A stretch of DNA of 64,000 nt from the NCBI GenBank assembly GCA_947179485.1, contig OX359249.1, forward strand, positions 43,820,250-43,884,249. Reading direction: 5' to 3'. The notes below the pieces were generated by a model. It searched no databases. It was not told the DNA's origin and saw only the letters and a list, made by a program, of their open reading frames with translations. A program made the translations under genes and the position numbers. Shown piece after piece: positions 15,307-26,200 of this stretch. The DNA comes from Allacma fusca. Its lineage: Eukaryota > Arthropoda > Collembola > Symphypleona > Sminthuridae. Numbering within the stretch: position 1 is the stretch's first letter; the number at the start of each line of letters is the position of its first letter.

Positions 15307-15339
15307 ATTCAATACCCAAACAATGTTTGGGTATTGAAT
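15307..15339. repeat. Perfect 33-bp palindrome
   Basis: Two 16-bp arms (ATTCAATACCCAAACA and its exact reverse complement) flank a single central A. Past one mismatch, three more complementary pairs extend the symmetry to about 15303-15343. A chance perfect match of this length in non-simple sequence is very unlikely. It could be a cruciform, a remnant of a fold-back or head-to-head inverted element, or a dimeric protein-binding site. Confidence 0.9.
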
Positions 15340-18300
15340 CGAGTAGTGTGAGTGTGAATACAACATGAATACAATCACAATCTATTGAGCCGGTTGAGAA
15401 TGTTTGAATCTCACAAAACAAGATCCGTTGGAATCGCCCTTGCCCTATAAAATTCATGGGCAATCTCCATGCCATAAATTTTCAACGTGCCAATATGTCA
15501 CCAGCAGAAGTTGCTTCACCGGATGACACTTTCCCTCCCAAGTAACTCTTCAGATCAACTCTTACACCCACCTTGACTTTTTTCTTGTTGCAGGAATCTC
15601 ATCGCGTGACTTTTATATCAATTTCCTTGAGAGTCATCCGCAATCCCTACTCTCATACACTCGCAATCAGCCCTGCACGCACTGGTGCTTCTATTTCACT
15701 GACGATGACAGTCCTTTCTGGACTTCCTACAACATCCATTCCATTATTCAGTGAAAAGGTTCTCTATTGTTTTTGACTGTCTTTACAGGTCTGAGAGACA
15801 AATCCTTTCGGTCTTACTTGACTAGGATGCCCTCTTGTATAATATTACCTACTAGAATAAAAATTATTCTTCCTCATATAATAACATCTATACTGCATGG
15901 TTACTGAATGTTATCCCAAATTGATTCAGGAGGTGGTATGTGGTTTCCGCGTTATGATTATAATGCTTGCAAACGTTAACCAAAGTCTTCAGCTGCTACT
16001 GGAAGCTGTAGGAAATGGCTTTGTGGGAAGGTAATAATTTTGATAAATAAAAATGTAATTACATAATTCCACAATACATGTTCTATAATATATTGAGCTC
16101 CCCCAATGAGTACCGACATATTAAAAAATATACGAGGAATATAGCTTATTGAGAAGTGTCCAAGTCACGTAATTACACCACAATAGATCACTGAAACAGA
16201 ACTAAAAACAGAGCTGCGTGATATAAGGAGAAAGACAGGAGTAACTCCTTTGGAACTAGAACATGAGTAAGGGTAAAACTATTTCCACAGATAGTAAGTA
16301 ACGTTAAATTAGACTGCAATTTGGCATACTTCAGGAACGCAATGATTACATCACTTGTAAACTGTCTGCATTTATAAACATATGCCCTTGTTTGAAAAGT
16401 TGATAGCCACACGCCTTGGCAAGGCGTAACTTCCCTAATAACCAATTTAACCAAAATTGTCTATTCATGAGTGTGTGTCTGATTTCCCCGATTGTTTGAT
16501 AGAACCTGAATGAATAAGCTGATTGCTGGAATACTGATTGAGGAAAACTATTGTACCATAAACGAAATGGTTACCACATCCAAAGGAGTCGAGGGGAATA
16601 ATTTCTGGAAATATCTGACAGAAGTATCTAGTGTCAAAAGTTTATCCACCATTAGTAAATTAATGGATTGTCACAGGTCCGCAAAAAGTCTCGAATGGCA
16701 AAGTTTATCCTCTGTTTGTAACATGACTTCTCTTGAGGATGAAGCGATCTTGATTTTTGGGACAAGGATTACAAGAAGCGTCTGAATTGATTAAAAAGCT
16801 GTTTGGGAATGAAAGGGAGTAATAAAAAATGTACCTGCACAGATTTTCCAGAAGTTAAACAAATAACGCATTCAGGCAGAAAAATAAATCAAGACATGAT
16901 GAAATTTATGAGAGAAATAAGTACATTTTCTTTCCACTTGTCGTGAGGATGACGGGAGTAACTCATGCATGTATGTAAAGTATCTCTATGAAAATGCATG
17001 TCCTCATGAAGCCACTTTGTACGTTGTGTGTACAATCGCCGATGATTTGTCGTCTGTTTACCCTTTGGGTCTGTCAGATTTTCCGATTCGTAAAATTTGC
17101 ATACAAGTTAAAAGGACGGACTGCTATCAAGTCCTTGTGGAGCACTTGTGGCTGACGAAATACAGAGTGAGCTTAATGTAGCAGTGTACTCAGGTTACTT
17201 TCATGTGAAGATTTCGTATAACGTGGAAAAGCGAGCTCCATTGATCCATGAATAAGAATTCAAATCAGGTTCACTACATATCATTCAAATAATAATAGAG
17301 TCCGTAGACTCCGTATGTATGTATAGATATAGTAATTACTTATGTATGCACAAAGTTTACTCAGAGTATTACTCAGTGTGTATTTTCATGTACATACATG
17401 AACAATTTACTTCTCATTCTAGGTTACTCAAAGATCATGCAAAATTCAAGTACTTTCAAAGAAATCTCACTTTCTTTGCAACTTCTCAATCTCCCTTCGA
17501 TTACTTTATTTTGTTATTCTTTACAGTTGGCAAATCCCCACGACTCGATTACATCCTCGGATTTACCAATCCTCCGTCTCATTCAAAGTGTACAAAAACT
17601 GTAAAGTCATCAAGAGCTGGAGTACTTTCGAAACAGCTATTAATGGGAATGTCAAATAGAGACGGAAATCCAAAGGAAACTTACGAGAAGCACGAGCGTA
17701 GGTGCGGAGACAAGAGACACGACACGTGTTTTTGTTTGAGATTGTATAATCAGGTATTTTTAATACTTCAAGGAATGCTCAACAGTGTCGTTTATTTTTA
17801 AGCAAATGCACCAACTTACATGCTCCCTGGAGTAACATTAGGCTACATTTGTAACTGTGCAGTCTTGTCATGTGGGGATGGAAGGGACGGTGCATTTTAT
17901 TTTAGCCGTTGACAAAACACGATTATAGGCCCATTATTTATTAACTTACTTAGGCATTGTTGGCTACAATTTGTCGCTATTATGACTGCGGTGAGAGAGC
18001 TCAGAGCTCACATGCATAATAACTTCCCGATTCCTCATGGTTAATGCACAGTCATGCTTACAATACCTCATGTAAAGTTATGAATTGCAGTGGGAAGCTC
18101 ATTCACAGCTTGATTCGATGATTATAAAATGATTTTGATATGCTCTTAAATATTAAACAAATGGTCACCGCATAGTCAGAGCCTCCTTGTAGTGTACACA
18201 CACCCGGGGCTACGGCTACGTAACGACCGGATTCTGTACAAATATATTTAGCTTGTTCAAATGTTTTGTTAACCTTTCCAACTATTTAACCCGAGCAGTT

Positions 18301-18370
18301 TGATTAAACAGACAGTTACTCTTCATGTGCAATTCATGGTGAATTACACAATTTCCCCATGACGGCCATT

Positions 18371-18463
18371 GGGCAATTCCATATTGGAACAGCATTGGTC
18401 ATTCCGCAATGGGACATTCGGCAATTCCTTATTGGAACGGCGCTGGTCATTACCCACGGAACC
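18371..18463 (+). repeat. Two-unit imperfect tandem repeat, about 48 bp
   Basis: Unit 1 (18371-18418) and unit 2 (18419-18463) share GGCAATTCC, TATTGGAAC and the GG...CTGGTCATT core in order. A partial third copy follows (GTTGCTCATTCC). Each unit also contains inverted GGAAT/ATTCC-type pairs. Confidence 0.8.
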
Positions 18464-18935
18464 AGTGTTGCTCATTCCAGTGAACATAAGTTGTTCCGAG
18501 CAATAGTAAATACTTTCCGATTTTTCAGCTAAAACAATTTACTCGCTTTTTTTTTTATACTGGATTGAATTCTGGTGCAGTGGATGTGGGTCTGCTTACA
18601 GCCACCATAAAAGTAATGGGCTAAGTTATGGCAGCCCATGGCTGGAGAAATATTAGACCTTGATAGAAATAAAAGTGTCGAATGGAGGTAAACAACAATG
18701 TGCAAATACTTTTGTATTGTAAAAAATCCCGTATAGAATTTGATGAGCTTGACAGTTGGTTGCGTGTTATGAGAATGAATGAAGCCATAAAATAATTAGC
18801 CCAGAATCTCTGTTCTATTGCAAGTTTAAATACGGGACAGGTTTCACATAAAGTGGCACCACTATAGTCATAAGTGCTCCCAGTCTCTGGATACTTGTCT
18901 TGTGAGGGAAGAGATATAGAAACAGAGCCAGTATG

Positions 18936-18937
<2 letters not shown>

Positions 18938-19006
<69 letters not shown>
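18938..19006 (+). repeat. Long (GA)n microsatellite
   Basis: About 69 bp of nearly uninterrupted GA dinucleotides, with one AA interruption near 18991. It is the longest microsatellite in the window. Confidence 0.98.
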
Positions 19007-19577
19007 AGGGGCAGGGAATGTGCGATAAAATAAGCTGTCTTTACATGTACCCGAAGTACGACGACGGGTATTTGGGAATACCAAGACGACTACATAGACT
19101 GCGGAATGACAGCGATGTAAAGTTGATTTTTTCGGTAGGGTAACCACAGAGTCAACGTGTTACAAGCAACTACACCGAGAAGTAGTAGCAGTAACAGTAA
19201 CATACAAAATAATATTGGTTGAGCTCCGAAACTCATATAAATGCTAGAGTTTTTGCGATGAAGGGGAATGCATATGTAAGCATATGTGTGCTCCGGGAGG
19301 CTTATCTGCAATATAATGTACCTACCCGAAATATGCTCAACGGTATGGCAATGTGGATGGAATGGGTATTAGTAACTGTGTGGTAGTAATAGCAAAAGTC
19401 GTAGAGAACACCTTCTTTCTAATGTATCTCAGTGGGATTTTGGACGAGAACGATAAAAGCAGTTGACGCTGACTGACGCATGAAAATGTGATAAGTAAGT
19501 AGGGAACCAAATGAAAGTTTATTCTTGTTCAGATCTACTTAATGCTCTCCCGTTTCATACACTTTTTCAAAACTACA

Positions 19578-19587
19578 CTCCTCTCTC

Positions 19588-19620
<33 letters not shown>
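19578..19620 (+). repeat. (CT)n microsatellite
   Basis: About 43 bp of CT dinucleotides with one CA interruption, followed by a second short TC run near 19634-19645. Its orientation is opposite to the GA tract that ends 570 bp to the left. Confidence 0.97.
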
Positions 19621-19622
<2 letters not shown>

Positions 19623-19933
19623 TCCTTTTTCCTATCTCTCTCTCCCGGCCCGTCTTACTTGGAGATTTTATGGTCGTGGTATATTTATGCATTCACAATC
19701 CACTAAGACACTTCTACTCCACACGAGGGTTTCTACAAATACTTACACATTTGTCCTGCATGAAAAACAGTGCTAGCTGGTTTCAATCCATACTCCTAAG
19801 TCTCAAGCAAGCTTTCAATATTTTTGGATGGTTCCTCAAACACAGCAGCTGTACGGTTCAGCAAAATGGCTATGGCATCGAGAATCTCTTCTTTTTTTTT
19901 GCAGGATTTTCATGTAATCCCAATTGTTGAAAA

Positions 19934-19955
19934 TATATGTATGTACATACATATA
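19934..19955. repeat. 22-bp perfect palindrome of TATGTA/TACATA type
   Basis: A perfect palindrome centred on GTAC, built from the TATGTA/TACATA words that recur through the window. Likely simple-sequence in origin. Confidence 0.85.
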
Positions 19956-20788
19956 ATTTTATATACTTACACAGAACTGGGGAAAAGGCAAAATTATTGC
20001 TGATACTCTTCATATTGTAGAAGCATTTATACTTATAGTTGTTGTATATTTGTACTTTCATACATGATTGAATGGTACTCCTGACAGAAAATACGGGAAG
20101 ATTTTGTTTCGTACAATAAAATTCCCAGGAGGAGTAGTAGTCTATAGCTAATATGAATGAAATTATTTCATTTTTTATGCTGGAATGCTTTACAATGAAT
20201 AATGCAAGGGTCTGTAGAAACCACTACCTTCGTACAAAATAAGCTCCATCAGCATGTATGTACATATTTATACCGTCAAACCTCGACTCCAGCCTCCTCT
20301 TTACGAACCCCGCTCAAAAACTAAAATTGACATTTTTCAATCCAGACTTACTGCACCCTTATGACACCTGACCTTATTGCTACTGAATGCACAGCATTGT
20401 TATGATGGCTTGTCATTCAATTCTCCTTATATAAAAATACATTACTAAATTGCAATTTATGACAAAGGACTGTTTTATGTCAGCATTGAGTAAAAATGCA
20501 TTCCACTGATGCCTGTGAGTGAGATTTTTTGGTTGTCAAATCTTGACAGGTAATTTTGAAAAGCAGCGTGGATTAATTTTGTTCAAACTATTGTAGTAGT
20601 GTGAATTTTGTTACAACACATTTTCTGAATATTCCTCGCATTCTACAATCCGCAAAGTCATAAAAGTTTAGTGACAGTGCAGTCTCTGTCCCAATAACAG
20701 GCCCAGTTTTTTCATGTCCCCTTTAAAAAGATATCAGGGGCAGCCGGGCCCCTAATGGGGGTGTTTTAGTAAATGTATAAGAGCCCAA

Positions 20789-20794
20789 TTTATT
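20789..20794 (-). terminator. Candidate poly(A) signal for the 721-codon ORF
   Basis: AATAAA on the minus strand about 250 nt past the stop codon at 21045. The spacing is plausible for a 3' UTR of a single-exon transcript. The hexamer is common in AT-rich DNA, so this is weak support. Confidence 0.3.
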
Positions 20795-21044
20795 ACAAGA
20801 TTGACTCCTTGAATACGGAGAAAAGTTGAGCACAGTGGATTTCCAATCCAAAGGAAACCATATCACAGGCACTGGATTTAGTTTTTTTTTTTTGTGTGAG
20901 AGGTAAAGCTAGCAGTAAATGGGGAACCGAAAACGGAAGGCATGGTTTCTTTTGTTCCGAGCCCATTTCCAGAAACTGAAAGCTGATGTGTATGGATGAA
21001 TAAAATTGGAAAATACGAGAAAGTTTTGTGCAAATGGTGCTCCT

Positions 21045-23210
21045 TTATGAGAGAAGAAAAGTGAAGTAGAGAAAATAGAAAAAGCGACAGAGATTCAAGA
21101 ACAATTTAGGAAAACATACATGATGAATCGCGTGTCTCTGGGCTGGGAGCGCAGCTGGGAGCGACGTCCGCCGCATCTTTTCAATTTCACTTCCCTGGTT
21201 TGACACAATGTGAACGACACTATGACAACGGCTTAAGTTGAAAAAGTTTAGAGCTCGTCGATGGTCTTGATCTTGAGGTTGGTGTTGGTGTTGGTGGAGT
21301 TGGTCTGCACTGCCACTTTTTATCGCGAGCGGAGGACCTTGTCCGGGCAATTCTTTGGCTTTACCCTCCACTCCGATTTGGTCACCGTGGCTAGTCAGCT
21401 TCTCCGTGGCCACAAGATCTTCTTCTCCCACTTGGCCACTTGTACAAGTCAAAGGACTATAGGGCTGAATTGACGATGATGAACTTTTTGAACAATCGCT
21501 AGTTTTTCTAGCACCCCGCCCGTCACCACTACTCGGATCACAAAAGCTACTTTCTTTAGGGAGACTGATGGAAGTGATTGATAACTGGGCTGCTGGTGTG
21601 ACTTGTGCAAAAATCTGTGCTCCTGAATGAGTTTCTTTGACTAATGGAGTTGCAATTCCGGTAGCAACGGCGGGACTGTCCGTGCCATTTAAAATGTCAC
21701 TGGAACGTCGTCGTAAATTTATAGGGCTGCTACAGTGGTCTGATGATCGAAAGTTACTGTGATGTTGTGGGATGCTGCAGCAGCAGTAATGATCTCCACA
21801 GTCAGCCGACCCATTCACTGAGCTCGTCAAGTGGATGGCACGGAAAATAAAATTAGTCACAATCCTCCCAAAAATCAGTCCTGTCAAACTGGTCAAGTGA
21901 ATGACAATACTATATGGGAAGCAGGAGGCGTACAAGACGGTCCCCAACTGCCGAACTACAATTATGTAGATAAAAAATATTAGCGGGAGAAATGTCGAGG
22001 AGAAGCTAGAACTAACCTCAGGTAACACACCCGACTGGATAGATAGGAGCACAGTGGGAGCAACAACAGCAGCTACAATTTGCACACACCAAGTCACAAC
22101 GTCTAATGATAAGTTCAAGGAGTGATGTTGATTGTTCAAATAAATTACAATTACGGAGGAGAACCAGTCACACAGTGAGAGGATCCACCACAGAGCAAAG
22201 AGATACTTCTCCACTTGACTCTCCGCCTTGGTTTTAATCAAATGGAGAGCTACATGTTCACAGAATTTTTCTCTTTTATCACTCCTTACTCCAAGCACTC
22301 CGGACTTACAATTAGGAACATGTACCTGACCAGGTAGAGTCCTGTACGACTGTGAGGTTACGTTCCTTGGTATAGATAATGAACCCTTGAGTTGTTTCCC
22401 ATGGGACTGAATCAGGATGAAGATCCAGAGGAGAACTATAGCACACGAGGAGAATACAATGGTGAAGAATAGGGCGACGTTCAGTGGGACAGCAACCGTC
22501 CCGATCAACCCTACGACTACGACTGAGAGCGATAGGAGCTTAGCTCGGATTCCTGCCGGTTTCCCCACTGCTACTCCTTCATCGACAACCTCTCCTCCAG
22601 TTTGAGCAACTCGGCTGCTTCTCCTGCTTCTACTGCTACTGCTGCTTCTGCTGGCTCTTCCCAAATCAGCACTCAACCCAACTGAACTACACGGAGAGTC
22701 CGCACTAGTACTGGTGCCACTGAAACTTTGTGTCTTTGTAAAACATGAATCGCCAGCAGTTTCGACATTAACGTTTCTTCCTGCCATATCATGTTCAGAA
22801 ATTGTCATTCCATCAACTCCGAGGCTATCTATGTGATGATCCCGTTGAAAGCAGGGTCTTTTTCTAGTTCGGTGCTCAACTTGTAAAATACTTTGACCAA
22901 TTGTTGTTGAAAGAGATGAGGATTCATTCCCGGGATCGTCCGTGCCGTCAAATACAGGAAGTATCCATTGAAGAAACCACTGCCACCAACTCTCGAACCA
23001 AAACCGTGTCCGTGTGCCCAAATTACACTCATAAGAAGACCAACTTTCTTCCTCCTTCCCCTCCTCACTCGGAGTATCCACAGCTAATTTTTCCTTCAAT
23101 GAAAATCTCCTTGGTGGAGTTGTCTCTTCTTTAATGTTACCGACCGTGAATAATTCCAGCGTTGAGACTTGAGAAATTTGGTTCTTTCGTTCTTGGAAAA
23201 TTGCACTCAT
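21045..23210 (-). CDS. Unidentified multi-pass membrane protein, 721 codons in one exon
   Basis: I do not recognise the family. The ORF is by far the longest outside TMEM131. Its ATG at 23210 has A at -3 and an in-frame TGA 15 nt upstream, which fixes this start. Residues 1-220 are hydrophilic apart from a Trp/Phe-rich stretch at about 69-86 (RFWFESWWQWFLQWILPVF) and a Ser/Arg run near 188-200. Likely membrane spans lie at about 224-243, 245-267, 336-358, 370-392, 406-425 and 427-457. Residues 460-697 are polar, with a Cys cluster (CGDHYCCC), Ser runs and a His/Gln repeat near 638-650. The last 24 residues are very hydrophobic and start exactly at a GTATGT donor (21118-21119), so they may be intron read-through, with the true C-terminus in an exon not identified. 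An AATAAA on the same strand at 20789-20794 argues the other way. Codon use and composition look coding throughout. Confidence 0.75.
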   Translation of the reverse strand: MSAIFQERKNQISQVSTLELFTVGNIKEETTPPRRFSLKEKLAVDTPSEEGKEEESWSSYECNLGTRTRFWFESWWQWFLQWILPVFDGTDDPGNESSSLSTTIGQSILQVEHRTRKRPCFQRDHHIDSLGVDGMTISEHDMAGRNVNVETAGDSCFTKTQSFSGTSTSADSPCSSVGLSADLGRASRSSSSSRSRRSSRVAQTGGEVVDEGVAVGKPAGIRAKLLSLSVVVVGLIGTVAVPLNVALFFTIVFSSCAIVLLWIFILIQSHGKQLKGSLSIPRNVTSQSYRTLPGQVHVPNCKSGVLGVRSDKREKFCEHVALHLIKTKAESQVEKYLFALWWILSLCDWFSSVIVIYLNNQHHSLNLSLDVVTWCVQIVAAVVAPTVLLSIQSGVLPEVSSSFSSTFLPLIFFIYIIVVRQLGTVLYASCFPYSIVIHLTSLTGLIFGRIVTNFIFRAIHLTSSVNGSADCGDHYCCCSIPQHHSNFRSSDHCSSPINLRRRSSDILNGTDSPAVATGIATPLVKETHSGAQIFAQVTPAAQLSITSISLPKESSFCDPSSGDGRGARKTSDCSKSSSSSIQPYSPLTCTSGQVGEEDLVATEKLTSHGDQIGVEGKAKELPGQGPPLAIKSGSADQLHQHQHQPQDQDHRRALNFFNLSRCHSVVHIVSNQGSEIEKMRRTSLPAALPAQRHAIHHVCFPKLFLNLCRFFYFLYFTFLLS

Positions 23211-23243
23211 GGTATTTCTTCTTCATGCTTGGAATAAAATCAA

Positions 23244-23250
23244 TTTTATA
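23244..23250 (-). promoter_or_regulatory. Possible TATA box upstream of the membrane-protein ORF
   Basis: TATAAAA reads on the minus strand 34-40 nt before the start codon at 23210. If used, it would place transcription start only about 5-15 nt before the ATG, an unusually short leader, so it may be chance in AT-rich DNA. Confidence 0.2.
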
Positions 23251-26200
23251 GTGTCACTCTGCATAATTCCATATTATATACAAGGCTGTACACTTTTAGT
23301 AATTCAGTCCTACGCACACGACCTTAGGAGTTGCCGAGGAAATTGGACCAACTGGATATTATAATGTCTAGTTTTTTTTTCTCCTACGTCTCTATTATTT
23401 CCAGTTTTACAATTAAAAGACCCAGAGTCGTAACTCAGCTTTACTACCTCCAATCAAGAACAGCAATTTATGAAGGGGAGTGCGAGCGCATATAAAATTT
23501 AGAAAAAAAAACCTATCCAGGGGCCCTCCAATGACGTACATACTTATTATTCTCTCGGCTACAATTCCTGCTTACGTCCAGCATATACACACACGAGTCA
23601 AGAGGAGATTTAATGGGATTTAGTAGCTAAACGAGTGCAATTCCTAGTCAAATACTCTCGGATATAGGATATTATGGCTTGTTATGGGGTCATTATTTTC
23701 GCTCTCTGGATTATTTTGATTGGAGCCAAGGGTAATAAATAAGAAACAACAATAGATATTTGTACGGAGGAAAACATAATAATTGTGTCATCGTAAAGAA
23801 AATCTGGGCTACTACGAATATCAATGACCTAGTGCAAAAGGTACTACAAATAATCTATACATCATCTACATTGGAAAAAGTCAAGCAGGATCTCTTAGGA
23901 TAACGGCAACGGTTGTCGAAACATGAGTGACAAGTTTTCTCTTATCGTTCTCCACACAATTCATCGCCAACTTGTCAAAATGTTGGCAGCTGAGCAAAAA
24001 CGCATTATTGTAATTTGTAAAGAACCCCGATTATGACTACATATATGTCACCTAACCTCAAGGAACAGTACTGTATACTTCCCAGTGTTACCAAATTCAA
24101 GTTACAAATGTGACAGCTGGAAGTATACACATATGTATTTATGTATCTATCTATAATATAGTAAAGTTTTATGAGTGTACAATTCTATAATAAAGTGTAT
24201 AAGTACCTTCGCCGAAGATGCTAATATGTTGAGTTGAGTTGAGTAGTGATGAGATGCTGACGTTTGGACCAAATAAGTAATAACGATGGGGTCGAGATGC
24301 AAAATAGACAGCGATGATGGCTGCTTTAGGGATCAATCTATTATTTTTTTTGCTTGCGCTCCGAGTATCATTCATCATGATGATTCTTGAATGTTCCTGG
24401 CGTCACCGTCATCTTCGTTTTCGGAGGTGAACGTGAATGAGCCTTAATATAGTCCATTGACTTAGGTATACTCATTATGCGTACACATCCAGCAAATTCT
24501 TTATATGGCACATTTTAATGTTCGCTTCCTCTCTGACAAGCCAAATCCATGGAATTTTCTTTCTCATGCACATTTTGGAACATCCACGTCTTTTATACGG
24601 TGGAGCGTTTGACCTTGCACTATGAAGTTAAAATCATCATTGTACTGAACACAAGGATTTAATTTTCTCATGCTATTTCCTTCAAACTCCTCTCAAGCAA
24701 TGAAGCTGCTCTCAGGCAGACAGCGAAGCACAGACTGAGACTCATACAAATGTTCCTTCAAATAATGTCAACTCCATCAGTGCCGTAAATGTCAAGTAGC
24801 TACTCAGGCGTTAAATTTCTGAGCATATGAAAACACATCTATATACAAATATAGTGTAAAACTTCAAAAGAGTAATTCCCTAAATTAACTTTTACCAGTT
24901 GCCCCAATTAAGCCTCTCTGTTTAATTGTATCCTGTTTTTAGTTTGCAGTGAAAATCAGAGGCAAACAAACACTTGAGAGACACTTCACTCATCTACAGC
25001 GTATTCTTTCTATATAAGGGGAAATTTCCACCGACACTTCCAAATCACTGTTTAAACACACCACTTTGAATTTTCCGACCTTAAATATTGACTCAAGCTC
25101 CCTGATAAAGTGTCAATCTGTGTAACGTGTTAACTTGCAAAAGCTATAAACTTTTATTTATTATTGAACATTCAAAAACAATCCAAAAGTCCATAAAAGT
25201 TTCTTCTGAATGAGAAATAAAAGAATTAAATATATACAGATGGTGTATTTACGTCAATCTAATGAGAATTGTGTGAAATGGCACAGCTTCGACTGTCACA
25301 ACAGAGAGTAAGTACAAAGGTTTTTGTTGTCAATAATCACTAAAATGACTTCCGTTCATATGTGGAGGATCGGCATGGAAATCGAATGTATTAGCACGAT
25401 ACCGATTGAGCAGGTTTAGTTTCCAGAAATGTGTCACTCACTATATAAAAAGTTCAAACGGCAGCATTCTTTTCTGCAATGAGGGAAAGGAAGATCACAA
25501 AGGTTTAGTAGGTTTGATAAAAAGGGGTAATATGGTTAATGGAATCATTCACACGTTGTGTTGATTGTGTGTGAACAGCAGAACAAGTCAGATAATGGTC
25601 TTGGTCTAGTGTAATAATGTATAATGAACGTGTGAAGAACAATAAAAATAATGATCACAGCAATCCCATGGTGTCACAGACTCTGCAAGAGTTCACCTTT
25701 TACGTTCACCGCATCTTACAATAAATTGTTCTTAGGACTCTCCTGAGCTAATCGCCATTCCCAATGAATAGACAAGATGTTCGAATATGATATAACATCT
25801 AAGGCAGTATGTAGTGCAATGGGGAGAAAGACTTGTAAAAATATGACGCGTATACTTATATACGCTCCATAGGTTTTAATATCAAGTATATTTTTTGCAC
25901 TTATGTAACCACGGAGCACTTGTATGTAGGTTACTTCATAGGTTGACCATTTGGCAGAGAAGGGTTACTTTTCTTTGCCATCTCTCAAGGCTGACTACTT
26001 TGGAGAATTGCAATGTGTCTTAATCTTGTTTTTCGCTTCTTTTCTTATCTGAGCATACTTGAGAACTTATATTGTTCATATGAGTTTATCCACACCAGCT
26101 GTATAAATATGCAAACGTAATTACAGATTGTGCTGCAAATGCAGGCCTGTCTGATTTCTTTGCGTACGACGTTGCAGGGTTTGAGCATGCAGATTTTTAC

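Larger units (their letters stand above)
1..21044. other. Gene-free stretch with microsatellites and short repeats
   Basis: I see no coding region that can be supported. Open frames are short, mostly under 130 codons, with no recognisable domains and no linked splice-compatible exons. The longest is 17319-17801 on the plus strand (160 codons). The stretch holds the GA, CT and CA microsatellites, tandem repeats and palindromes listed separately. If the 721-codon ORF continues past the donor at 21118-21119, part of this stretch would be its intron and unrecognised 3' exons. Confidence 0.6.

Noticed and set aside
18815-19143. ORFs on both strands across the GA/CT tract
   Set aside because: The GA repeat is open in every frame and inflates ORF length; the flanking sequence is not coding-like.
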